Shown here piece by piece: positions 1 to 7,252 of a stretch of DNA of 10,810 bases. Both the position numbers and the translations under genes were made by a program. Under the pieces are notes generated by a model. It saw only the letters and a list, made by a program, of their open reading frames with translations. It did no database searches and was not told where the DNA came from. Source of the stretch: an uncultured Acetatifactor sp. (GTDB lineage Bacteria > Bacillota > Clostridia > Lachnospirales > Lachnospiraceae); assembly GCA_910586435.1 (NCBI GenBank), contig CAJUGT010000041.1, positions 1-10,810 on the forward strand, read 5' to 3'. The stretch's first letter is position 1. Each line of letters begins with the position of its first letter.

Positions 1-748
1 GCCGTTTATGTCCTGTTCTGCCAGATTGCCCATATATGTGCTTTTTTCTGAGATGTTTTTCCCAGGGTTTGAAGCTTTGTCTGCTTTTTCCATGTATGTG
101 ATAGGGATGTTCGCAGCCATTTTTGTGGCCCTTGTAGTAAATCGGCTGGAAAAAGGCAGGGTGAATGATTCTCTTCTCATTGAACTTCCGGAATATAAGC
201 GACCCAATGGAAGGACAATACGCATTTATGTGTGGAATAAACTGAAGGATTATCTGTCAAAGGCGGGAACGACCATATTTGTGGCATCCATTGTCATCTG
301 GTTTGTCTTGAATTTTGGAATCACGGGCAAAGTAGAGGAGCCTGCGGACAGTTTTGGCGCTATGATAGGGCGTGTGCTTGTTCCTTTGCTTGCGCCTGCG
401 GGATTGGGAATGTGGCAGATTGGAGTGGCGCTCCTTTCCGGAATTTCCGCAAAGGAAGTGGTGGTGGCCAGTTTTGCGGTATTGTTTGGCGTGGCAAATG
501 CCAATTCTGACGCAGGGATGACTGCCATTGTAGAAAATATTCACAGTATCAACCCGGACTTTGGCCCACTGAATGCCTATTGCCTTATGTTGTTTTGTCT
601 GCTGTACATACCATGTGTGGCTACGGTGGCCACCATCAAAAAGGAAAGTAATTCCTGGAAGTTTACATTGGGAATGTTGGCCTTCCAACTGATTTTAGCC
701 TGGAGTGTATCCACAATGGTATTTCAGGTGGGCCATCTTTTTCTCTAA
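1..748 (+). CDS. feoB: Ferrous iron transport protein B, C-terminal part (partial)
   Basis: This is the C-terminal membrane portion of the FeoB Fe(II) permease; the N-terminal G domain lies upstream of the window. The open frame runs in from the left edge (first full codon at base 2), so the ATG at base 8 is internal: it sits in the FeoB gate motif PFMSCSARLP. A second gate-like segment, GISAKEVVVASFAVLFG, follows around residues 145-161 counted from base 8. At least four or five hydrophobic membrane segments are visible (near residues 20-45, 88-105, 125-145, 187-210 and 222-245). The protein ends in a short cytoplasmic tail, as expected for the family. No canonical terminator follows directly. 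It appears unrelated to the microcompartment genes, although radical SAM and Fe-S proteins need iron. The family assignment is secure. Confidence 0.93.
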   Translation, partial: PFMSCSARLPIYVLFSEMFFPGFEALSAFSMYVIGMFAAIFVALVVNRLEKGRVNDSLLIELPEYKRPNGRTIRIYVWNKLKDYLSKAGTTIFVASIVIWFVLNFGITGKVEEPADSFGAMIGRVLVPLLAPAGLGMWQIGVALLSGISAKEVVVASFAVLFGVANANSDAGMTAIVENIHSINPDFGPLNAYCLMLFCLLYIPCVATVATIKKESNSWKFTLGMLAFQLILAWSVSTMVFQVGHLFL

Positions 749-848
749 CGCCGCCCTCAGCGCATACTTATGTGATTCAAAATGTTCTCAAAGGCGGGGG
801 ACTGAAAGGCGGATGGGTATTGGGACAGGTGGGGTTGCGAAGGTACAC

Positions 849-912
849 GAGAGCAAATTTCATGAGACACTACTTAGTGTCTCTGGGTACTTCCGAATGA
901 AATTTGTCTCTC
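849..912. repeat. Long nested inverted repeat (stem-loop) after feoB
   Basis: Bases 849-863 (GAGAGCAAATTTCAT) pair with 897-912 (ATGAAATTTGTCTCTC) with one bulged base, giving a stem of about 15 bp. Enclosed is a second perfect hairpin, 864-883: GAGACACTA, two-base loop, TAGTGTCTC. Thirteen bases (884-896) separate the inner hairpin from the closing arm. No T-run follows, so this is not a standard intrinsic terminator. The whole 749-982 stretch has no convincing gene. The structure could be part of a leader RNA for the hydrolase gene, a feoB 3' processing signal, or a small palindromic intergenic element. Confidence 0.7.
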
Positions 913-943
913 CTGTGTGCGCCGAAGGAACCACACCCTTTAG

Positions 944-958
944 CGCTGCCTGGCAGCG
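944..958. repeat. Short perfect hairpin
   Basis: CGCTGC, a three-base loop CTG, then GCAGCG form a compact 6-bp GC-rich hairpin. It lies between the large stem-loop at 849-912 and the duplicated leader element at 991-1123, and may belong to the same folded transcript. No function can be assigned. Confidence 0.5.
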
Positions 959-990
959 ACTTAAAAATAGTCCAGCTAAGAAATGTCAAG

Positions 991-1123
991 TGGAAATTTA
1001 AAAACAGTCTCGGAACGGGGGGGCATGTGTCTTTCAGACACAGAGAAGGGTTTTCAGACGCACAGGCGGCTGAATAATCCTTCCCTGGTTGGGGCGCCGA
1101 AGTGCAGAGACGGTACTGGAATA
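991..1123 (+). ncRNA. Candidate structured leader RNA upstream of the glycoside hydrolase (copy 1)
   Basis: This stretch shares two blocks and one hairpin with the sequence starting at 10711. Block A (991-1017: TGGAA, a T/A-rich run, then TCTCGGAACG) matches 10731-10756. The hairpin (1045-1083) has arms GAAGG/CCTTC, an inner CAGACGC, a four-base loop and GCGGCTGAATA; it matches 10766-10806, with the outer stem retained although its bases differ. Block B (1097-1123, starting CCGAAG and ending ACTGGAATA) matches 10711-10737 at 24 of 27 positions. Copy 1 carries an extra hairpin, TGTGTC/GACACA (1026-1042). Block B runs into the AGGAG ribosome binding site of the next gene, so a cis-regulatory leader is the natural reading. 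I could not match it to a riboswitch class I know. Confidence 0.5.
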
Positions 1124-1132
1124 GGAGAGATT

Positions 1133-4100
1133 ATGTATATTAATTTATCAGGTGAATGGACGATTTCATTGGAAGCGGATGATGGGAAGCAGACAGGTGC
1201 AATCAGGCTTCCGGGTATTTTGCAGGCGGCTGGATTTGGCAATCCCATAACCAGGAAGACCCCTTGGGTCAGTGCGCTGCACGATGCGTTTTGGTATGAA
1301 CAGGAAGAATACAAATTTGCCCAGGAGGATGGGGTAAATGTACCGTTTTTATCTCAGCCCCCCAGACATTTTCTGGGACAGGCCGTATATGAGAGGACAT
1401 TTGTTGTTCCGTACACAGAAGGAAATCAAAATAACAAAGAAAATCACCTTCAGGAGGAATGGCATTTTTACGTGGAGGCTGCCAGATGGAAAAGCCAGGT
1501 ATGGGTTGACGGGGAACAGAGGGGGGAAGACTGTTCCTTGTGCGGTCCCCATGACATTAAGATAGGAAATCTGGAGCCTGGGGAACATACATTGCGGGTG
1601 GTTATGGACAATTCCATGATATATCCCTATAGGCCGGATGCGCATGGTGTGTCGGACGCACTGGGCGCTACATGGAACGGTATGGTGGGAGAGATTGCGC
1701 TTTATACCGAAGAAGAAGCCCAACGCCGCAGGGAAGAGAGAAGGGAATATGCCAAATCGCATCCCAGACGGGTGGCTGCGCAGGAGGGGCGTTTCCTGAT
1801 AGACGGAGAGCCGTTTTATTTTAGAGCCACCCATTTTGGAGGAGATTATCCCCTTACCGGATGCCCTGTCATGGACAAAGGATGGTGGAAAAAAATGATG
1901 GGGACCATCCGGGAATGGGGACTCAATGGAATTCGTTTTCATTCCTACTGTCCTCCGGAGGCGGCATTTGCGGCGGCTGATGAGGAAGGACTGCATTTGT
2001 TGGTGGAATGCGGTATGTGGAACAGGTTCGGAGAAGATCCGGAAGGGGAGGAAATGTATCAGGTGTTATGGAAAGAAACCATCCGCATTTTGGAGAATTT
2101 CGGACACCATCCATCCTTTGTGTTTTTTTCACCTTCCAATGAGCCAAGCGGTCCCTGGTATGGGCCGCTCAGGAGATGGGTCAGTGATACAAGGGCTTAT
2201 GATGAAAAGCTTGGATATGGGGGCAGGAGAATTTATACGGCACAATCAGGCTGGCCCTATGATGTTTCGCCGGCGGAAATAGAAGGGACGGACTTTGTGT
2301 ATTTTCATCGTTCCGGAAATGGTTTCCGCAGAGGAGGCATGATTCGCGGACATGTGGGCTGGAAGGGCGGAAATTACAGTGCGGTGCTGCCGGGAGCGAA
2401 AAAGCCTGTGGTTTGCCATGAAATGGGACAAATTTGCGCATACCCTAATTACGGAATCATAGAAAAGTATAAGGGATATATGAGGCCGGGCAATTATATG
2501 GTGTTCAGAGAGAATGCCCGGGCAAATGGCGTTCTTCCCTATGTGGATGATTTTGTAAAATGCTCAGGGGAAAATCAGCTCAGATTGTATAAGGAAGAGC
2601 TGGAAGCAAATTTCAGGACACCCGAATTGCAGGGATTTGAGATGCTGGATCTTCATGACTATCTGGGGCAGGGAACTGCGCTGGTTGGGATTTTGGATGC
2701 CTTTTGGGAAAATAAGGGATACGGCAATCCGGAAGAATTCAGAAATCATTGTCAGGATACGGTGCTGCTGGCCAGATGCGGCAGATATGTCTGGAAAAGT
2801 ACGGAATGCGCAAAAATCCCTGTGGAAGTCTGCCATTATGGAAAAGAGAATATTATAAGCGGTATTGTACGATGGAATCTGAGCTGTAAAAAGGAACTTG
2901 TGGATTCAGGAACGATTGCCGTAAATGAGATACTCAAAGGGGGAAATACAGATGTCGGTGTAATTACTCTCTGCTTTGAGGAGATAACACAGAGGATAAT
3001 TAGAGGGAAAAAAGAGGCTGTTTCGGAAAATGCGGAACTGCTTCTGACGCTGGAACTGTCATGGAAAACGGAGGCAGGCAGGGAAGAAGCCGTAAATAAC
3101 AGTTGGAAATTGTATGTATTTACAAAGCCCAAAGAGGAGTTGCCTGCTGAAACGGATACTTTGCTCTACACCAGGAACTGGCAGGAAGCCAAGTCCGCCC
3201 TTGGAGCAGGGAAAAATGTGGTTTATGCCCCTTATATGTCTGATTTGTGTTATGAATGTCCGCCTCTTTCAGGCGGCAGTGTGGGATGGAACAGTCAGAT
3301 GGGACCCACCTGGTGTAGGTCCATGGGTGTGGTAATAGAGTCGGCGCATCCCATATTCAGGGAGTTTCCTACGGGGAAAGCCGGAGGATGGCAGTGGGAA
3401 GATATATTGAGAAACAGCAGGGGATTTCATTTGGATGGGATGGAGCAATTGAAACCTGTTGTTCAGCCCATTGATGACTGGAACCGGAATTTGCTGCAGG
3501 GATTGATTTTCGAGGCCAGAGTTCTTGGGGGAAATCTGTTGATGGTTTCGGCCAATTTGGAAGGAGAATTTGAGAAACGTCCCGAGGCATACTGCTTAAA
3601 GCAGGCCATTTTGAGATATGCGTCTTCAGAAGAGTTTATTTCTTCTTCTTTCATGGAGATAAGTCCGGAGAAAATAGAGGACAAGCTTTTCCCGATTCTG
3701 CGTATGAGCGAGCTGACAAAGGGAATCTCCTATGGTGAACTGGGAGAGGAAGGCAAAGTCAAGGACGGAGAGGCTATTGTAGAGGCTGATCCGGGGACTT
3801 CGGTGCGAATCAAGAAGGAAAATTTCCCTGTGGTAATCACAATTACGTTACATAATGTAGTGAATATGAAGGGATTTCTATATGTGCCTGAGCAGAGAGA
3901 CAGGGAACATGAAGGCTTTGCCAAAGAGTACCGCCTGGAAGTAAGGGATGGTGAGCTTGGCGGCTGGAAAAGGGCTGCGGAAGGAGTATTTCTGAACACT
4001 TGCCGCTCTCAAAGAATCCTGTTTGACAGTGAAATGAGAACGGATACCATACGCCTGACTATAATGTCCGCATATGGCTGTGAGGACAAATATGTGTGGT

Positions 4101-4258
4101 CTGCCACAAGAAGGGGATGGGAATTGCGTTATAAACCCCAGGAGGCGGTGGTGCAGATTGCGGGAATCCATGTAATCTGTGAAGAACCTGCATCCCATGG
4201 GGATGTATACACAGTGGCCAAAAGCCAGAAGACACGTACCAATGAGATTGAACTTTAA
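1133..4258 (+). CDS. GH2-like glycoside hydrolase with C-terminal F5/8-type domain
   Basis: A 1041-residue protein with no signal peptide or membrane segment, so it is probably an intracellular glycosidase acting on imported oligosaccharides. Residues 1-195 resemble the GH2 sugar-binding beta-sandwich. Residues 215-530 look like the TIM barrel, with FSPSNEPSG carrying the likely acid/base Glu337 and VVCHEMGQ carrying the likely nucleophile Glu430. Residues 680-835 resemble an amidotransferase-like fold (HPIFREFPTG, GWQWEDI), and 890-1015 an F5/8 type C (discoidin-like) beta-sandwich. The start at 1133 has AGGAG at 1123-1127, and the LSGEWTISL opening is typical of GH2 N-termini. The in-frame ATG at 983 would translate the duplicated RNA element and is rejected. 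The substrate is not readable from sequence; a fucose- or rhamnose-linked sugar would fit the neighbours, but that is inference. Confidence 0.85.
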   Translation: MYINLSGEWTISLEADDGKQTGAIRLPGILQAAGFGNPITRKTPWVSALHDAFWYEQEEYKFAQEDGVNVPFLSQPPRHFLGQAVYERTFVVPYTEGNQNNKENHLQEEWHFYVEAARWKSQVWVDGEQRGEDCSLCGPHDIKIGNLEPGEHTLRVVMDNSMIYPYRPDAHGVSDALGATWNGMVGEIALYTEEEAQRRREERREYAKSHPRRVAAQEGRFLIDGEPFYFRATHFGGDYPLTGCPVMDKGWWKKMMGTIREWGLNGIRFHSYCPPEAAFAAADEEGLHLLVECGMWNRFGEDPEGEEMYQVLWKETIRILENFGHHPSFVFFSPSNEPSGPWYGPLRRWVSDTRAYDEKLGYGGRRIYTAQSGWPYDVSPAEIEGTDFVYFHRSGNGFRRGGMIRGHVGWKGGNYSAVLPGAKKPVVCHEMGQICAYPNYGIIEKYKGYMRPGNYMVFRENARANGVLPYVDDFVKCSGENQLRLYKEELEANFRTPELQGFEMLDLHDYLGQGTALVGILDAFWENKGYGNPEEFRNHCQDTVLLARCGRYVWKSTECAKIPVEVCHYGKENIISGIVRWNLSCKKELVDSGTIAVNEILKGGNTDVGVITLCFEEITQRIIRGKKEAVSENAELLLTLELSWKTEAGREEAVNNSWKLYVFTKPKEELPAETDTLLYTRNWQEAKSALGAGKNVVYAPYMSDLCYECPPLSGGSVGWNSQMGPTWCRSMGVVIESAHPIFREFPTGKAGGWQWEDILRNSRGFHLDGMEQLKPVVQPIDDWNRNLLQGLIFEARVLGGNLLMVSANLEGEFEKRPEAYCLKQAILRYASSEEFISSSFMEISPEKIEDKLFPILRMSELTKGISYGELGEEGKVKDGEAIVEADPGTSVRIKKENFPVVITITLHNVVNMKGFLYVPEQRDREHEGFAKEYRLEVRDGELGGWKRAAEGVFLNTCRSQRILFDSEMRTDTIRLTIMSAYGCEDKYVWSATRRGWELRYKPQEAVVQIAGIHVICEEPASHGDVYTVAKSQKTRTNEIEL

Positions 4259-4293
4259 TCTATCTAATTGCATAATTGCATACTTGTATAAGT

Positions 4294-4323
4294 AAAAAGG
4301 GACTGTGAAGACAGTCTCTTTTT
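4294..4323 (+). terminator. Intrinsic terminator of the glycoside hydrolase gene
   Basis: AAAAAGGGACTGT, loop GAAG, then ACAGTCTCTTTTT form a 13-bp stem with one G-U pair, ending in a T-run. It lies 36 bases after the hydrolase stop codon. It separates that gene transcriptionally from the microcompartment locus. The A-run on the left arm could also let it act in the reverse direction. Confidence 0.9.
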
Positions 4324-4334
4324 CTTTATGCATA

Positions 4335-4500
4335 CGGGCACCCAAAGGAAGATGTCAGCAGAACTGACGGGTGCCCGGCGCACGAGAAGGGGGGAAAAGC
4401 CTCCTCTGCTCGATTGTACAGACCATACAGAGGGAAGTATGTTGCTAATGCGGCTCACGGGCTGCGCAGGCGTACCCGATTGCGCAGGGGGTGCTGAGCC
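4335..4500. other. Hairpin-rich block between terminator and BMC promoter
   Basis: No credible gene lies in 4259-4688. Three successive foldable units are visible. First, CGGGCACCC (4335-4343) pairs perfectly with GGGTGCCCG (4369-4377), enclosing a GTCAG/CTGAC hairpin (4354-4358 with 4364-4368) and a ten-base one-sided bulge. Second, CGAG (4383-4386) pairs with CTCG (4409-4412) around a G-run facing a C/T-rich arm. Third, GGCTCA (4452-4457) pairs with TGAGCC (4495-4500), enclosing CTGCGCA (4462-4468) and TGCGCAG (4481-4487). The block lies downstream of the terminator and about 100 bases upstream of the next promoter, so it belongs to neither obvious transcript. It could be a small RNA or an intergenic palindromic element. 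Confidence 0.5.
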
Positions 4501-4531
4501 ATGGAATTGGTAATTGCTGATATTTCTAATA

Positions 4532-4570
4532 CCACAAAAACCAACATCACTAAAAGCAATCCCACAAAAA
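4532..4570 (+). promoter_or_regulatory. Direct repeat upstream of the BMC promoter, possible operator
   Basis: CCACAAAAA occurs at 4532-4540 and again at 4562-4570, spaced 30 bp, in an A-rich tract that ends just before the -35 box at 4597. The first copy runs on as AAAAACCAACAT (4536-4547). This resembles the AAAAACCACATAA and AAAAACTACATAA repeats in front of the second promoter at 9159. A regulator shared by both promoters is possible. The A-rich context makes chance similarity a real alternative. Confidence 0.3.
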
Positions 4571-4596
4571 AAGATATAAAAAAAGCGTCAGATTTG

Positions 4597-4625
4597 TTGA
4601 CATTTTCCCCGGACAGGCATATACT
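4597..4625 (+). promoter_or_regulatory. SigA-type promoter of the glycyl radical enzyme operon
   Basis: A -35 box TTGACA (4597-4602), a 17-bp spacer and a -10 box TATACT (4620-4625) are close to consensus. Transcription should start near 4632, leaving a leader of about 57 bases before the ATG at 4689. It is preceded by the A-rich tract 4560-4588, which could act as an UP element. This promoter should drive at least the dehydratase, activase and shell-protein genes. Confidence 0.85.
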
Positions 4626-4688
4626 ATAGAGAACAGGAAGGAAGATTTGAAAGGATTTTTTGTGCAAATTGAACAGAAAGGAGCAATA

Positions 4689-7214
4689 ATGGAAAGTTAT
4701 TATACCCGGGAAATTCCTAAAACTGACAGAATTCCCAGGCTGGTGGCGCATTTATATGCCAAAATGCCGGAGATAGAATCTGCCAGAGCAAAATTAATTA
4801 CCGAAAGTTATAAAGCCACAGAGGACAAGCCCATTGTTATGCGGCGAGCTCTTGCTTTTGAACATATTCTTGACAATATTCCCATTATTATCAGGGAGGA
4901 GGAATTGGTGGTTGGCAGCACCACCATTGCCCCCAGAGGCTGTCAAACCTATCCGGAATTTTCGTATCAATGGCTGGAAGCGGAGTTTGACACAGTGGCA
5001 ACCCGTAAGGCAGACCCTTTTTACATAGCGGAGCAGACGAAAAAGGACCTTTTGGAGGCGGATGCCTACTGGGAGGGCAAAACCACCAGTGAACTGGCAA
5101 CTGCGCTCATGACGGAAGAGACGAAGAAGGCCATTGAACATAATATTTTTACACCAGGAAATTATTTTTATAATGGAGTAGGGCATGTAACGGTTCAATA
5201 TGAAAAGGTGTTAGAGATTGGATACCGGGGAATTATTGCGCAGATGCAGGAAGAACTGGAGCAATGTAATCCGGGGGACGCTGATTACTGCACCAAGAGC
5301 CAGTTTTTAAAGGCGGCTATTATCAGCTGTGAAGCGGTGATTCGTTACGCAAATAGATATGCCCGGCTGGCCCAGAAGGAAGCAGAGTCCTGTTCAGACG
5401 CCGCCAGAAAACAGGAGCTTACGCAGATAGCTTCCAATTGCCGCAGGGTGCCTGCGTATGGAGCGGAATCCTTTTTTGAGGCATGTCAGAGTTTTTGGTT
5501 TATTCAGCAGTTATTGCAGTTGGAATCCAGCGGGCATTCCATTTCTCCAGGACGTTTTGACCAATATATGTATCCATATTATAAGAAGGACCTGGATGAG
5601 GGAAAACTGACCCGGGAATTTGCGCAGGAACTGATTGACTGCATTTGGGTAAAATTAAATGATCTGAACAAATGCCGTGATGCCGCAAGCGCAGAAGGGT
5701 TTGCGGGATATAGCCTCTTTCAGAACCTTATTGTGGGCGGGCAGAATAAAGAAGGCTGTGATGTGACCAACGATCTTTCGTTTATGTGTATTACGGCTTC
5801 CAAGCATGTATTTCTTCCCCAGCCGTCCCTTTCTATTCGGGTGTGGAACAAATCTCCTCATGCGCTGCTTTTGAAGGCGGCCGATCTGACCAGAACAGGA
5901 ATCGGACTGCCGGCATATTATAATGACGAAGTGATTATTCCTTCTCTGATGAGCCGGGGGCTGACATTGGAGGATGCCAGGGAATATAATATCATCGGCT
6001 GTGTGGAACCCCAGAAGGCCGGCAAGACAGAAGGCTGGCATGATGCGGCGTTTTACAATATGTGCCGTCCTCTGGAATTGGTTTTTTCCAATGGATGGGA
6101 CAAAGGAGAGAAAATCAGTATTGAGACAGGCAGGGTAGAAGACATGTCCTCCTTTGAGGAATTTTATGCTGCTTATAAGAAACAGATGGATTATAATATC
6201 TCCCTGCTGGTGAATGCGGACAATGCCATAGATGTGGCACATGCCACCCGCTGCCCGCTGCCATATCTTTCCTGTATGGTGGATGATTGTATCAAGCGGG
6301 GAAAGACGGTACAGGAAGGGGGCGCTGTCTACAATTTTACAGGTCCTCAGGGATTTGGAATCGCCAATATGGCGGATTCTCTGTATGCCATTAAGAAACT
6401 GGTATTTGATGAGAAGAAAGTGACCCTTGGAGAGTATAAGCGGGCGCTGGCAATGAATTATGGACAGGGATTTGACGCGGTAAGCGCAGGTGAGATTGTT
6501 ATGGGGATTCTGCGCGAGATGGAAAATAACGGCGTATCCGTGGAAGAAAATCAGATAGCTGATATGATCAAAGCGGTGATGGATATGGAACTTCCGGAAG
6601 CGGATAAGAAAAAGTATGAAGAACTGCTGGGAATGATCAATGAAGTTCCCAAGTTTGGCAATGATATAGAGGAAGTGGACATGTTTGCCAGAGATGTGGC
6701 ATATACCTATACCAGGCCGCTGCTTCAGTACTATAATCCCAGGGGCGGACAGTTTCAGGCAGGTTTATATCCTGTGTCCGCAAACGTGCCTCTTGGAGCG
6801 CAGACCGGGGCTACGCCGGATGGCAGGCTGGCACATACTCCTGTGGCGGACGGGGTATCTCCCTCCGCAGGCAAGGATGTATATGGGCCAACGGCGGCAG
6901 CAAACTCCGTGTCAAAACTGGACCATGGAATTGCGTCAAACGGTACATTGTTTAATCAGAAATTTCATCCCACAGCTCTCAGCGGAGAAAAGGGACTGGA
7001 AAATTTTGTGGCATTGATTCGCTCTTACTTTGACCAGAAAGGAAGCCATATGCAGTTTAACGTGGTGGACAGAGAGACATTGTTGGATGCGCAGGCTCAT
7101 CCTGAGAAATATGGTCATCTGGTAGTGCGGGTGGCGGGGTACAGCGCATTGTTTACCACTCTGTCCAAATCCTTACAGGATGATATTATTCGCAGGACGG
7201 AGCAGGGATTCTGA
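4689..7214 (+). CDS. Glycyl radical 1,2-propanediol (diol) dehydratase
   Basis: An 841-residue glycyl radical enzyme that converts (S)-1,2-propanediol to propanal without B12, in the microcompartment lumen. The thiyl cysteine is Cys438 in GCVEPQ with general base Glu440. The glycyl radical site is Gly817 in RVAGYSA, 24 residues from the end. Diol-binding residues of the glycerol/propanediol dehydratase group are present at expected places: His166 (NGVGHV), His283/Ser284 (ESSGHSIS) and Asp452 (GWHDAAF, 14 after the cysteine). This favours a diol dehydratase over choline lyase CutC or pyruvate formate-lyase. The start at 4689 has AAAGGAG six bases upstream; the TTG-initiated extension from 4647 lacks this. 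The N-terminus goes almost straight into the catalytic domain, so no long N-terminal encapsulation extension is seen. Glycerol as an additional substrate cannot be excluded. Confidence 0.95.
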   Translation: MESYYTREIPKTDRIPRLVAHLYAKMPEIESARAKLITESYKATEDKPIVMRRALAFEHILDNIPIIIREEELVVGSTTIAPRGCQTYPEFSYQWLEAEFDTVATRKADPFYIAEQTKKDLLEADAYWEGKTTSELATALMTEETKKAIEHNIFTPGNYFYNGVGHVTVQYEKVLEIGYRGIIAQMQEELEQCNPGDADYCTKSQFLKAAIISCEAVIRYANRYARLAQKEAESCSDAARKQELTQIASNCRRVPAYGAESFFEACQSFWFIQQLLQLESSGHSISPGRFDQYMYPYYKKDLDEGKLTREFAQELIDCIWVKLNDLNKCRDAASAEGFAGYSLFQNLIVGGQNKEGCDVTNDLSFMCITASKHVFLPQPSLSIRVWNKSPHALLLKAADLTRTGIGLPAYYNDEVIIPSLMSRGLTLEDAREYNIIGCVEPQKAGKTEGWHDAAFYNMCRPLELVFSNGWDKGEKISIETGRVEDMSSFEEFYAAYKKQMDYNISLLVNADNAIDVAHATRCPLPYLSCMVDDCIKRGKTVQEGGAVYNFTGPQGFGIANMADSLYAIKKLVFDEKKVTLGEYKRALAMNYGQGFDAVSAGEIVMGILREMENNGVSVEENQIADMIKAVMDMELPEADKKKYEELLGMINEVPKFGNDIEEVDMFARDVAYTYTRPLLQYYNPRGGQFQAGLYPVSANVPLGAQTGATPDGRLAHTPVADGVSPSAGKDVYGPTAAANSVSKLDHGIASNGTLFNQKFHPTALSGEKGLENFVALIRSYFDQKGSHMQFNVVDRETLLDAQAHPEKYGHLVVRVAGYSALFTTLSKSLQDDIIRRTEQGF

Positions 7215-7252
7215 AAACAATAGGATGGAAGCACAAAATAGAGGGACAAAAA

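Noticed and set aside
920..1123. Glycine or lysine riboswitch suggested by the CCGAAG motif
   Set aside because: Only the short GCCGAAG string matches; the other conserved cores of those classes are missing in the right order.
983..1132. In-frame upstream ATG extending the glycosidase by 50 residues
   Set aside because: The extension translates the duplicated RNA element, has no family similarity, and the ATG at 1133 has a good AGGAG and a typical GH2 N-terminus.
1349..1996. 215-codon open frame on the minus strand inside the hydrolase
   Set aside because: Antisense shadow with no recognisable domain and no promoter or ribosome binding site that I can see.
4647..4688. TTG start adding 14 residues to the dehydratase
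   Set aside because: No well-placed ribosome binding site; AAAGGAG sits right before the ATG at 4689.
5655..6242. 195-codon minus-strand open frame inside the dehydratase
   Set aside because: Composition shadow of a strongly conserved coding region; no domain recognised.
4689..7214. Choline trimethylamine-lyase (CutC) as the identity of the glycyl radical enzyme
   Set aside because: His166, His283/Ser284 and Asp452 fit diol dehydratases, and the FucA-type aldolase next door fits propanediol metabolism, not choline.
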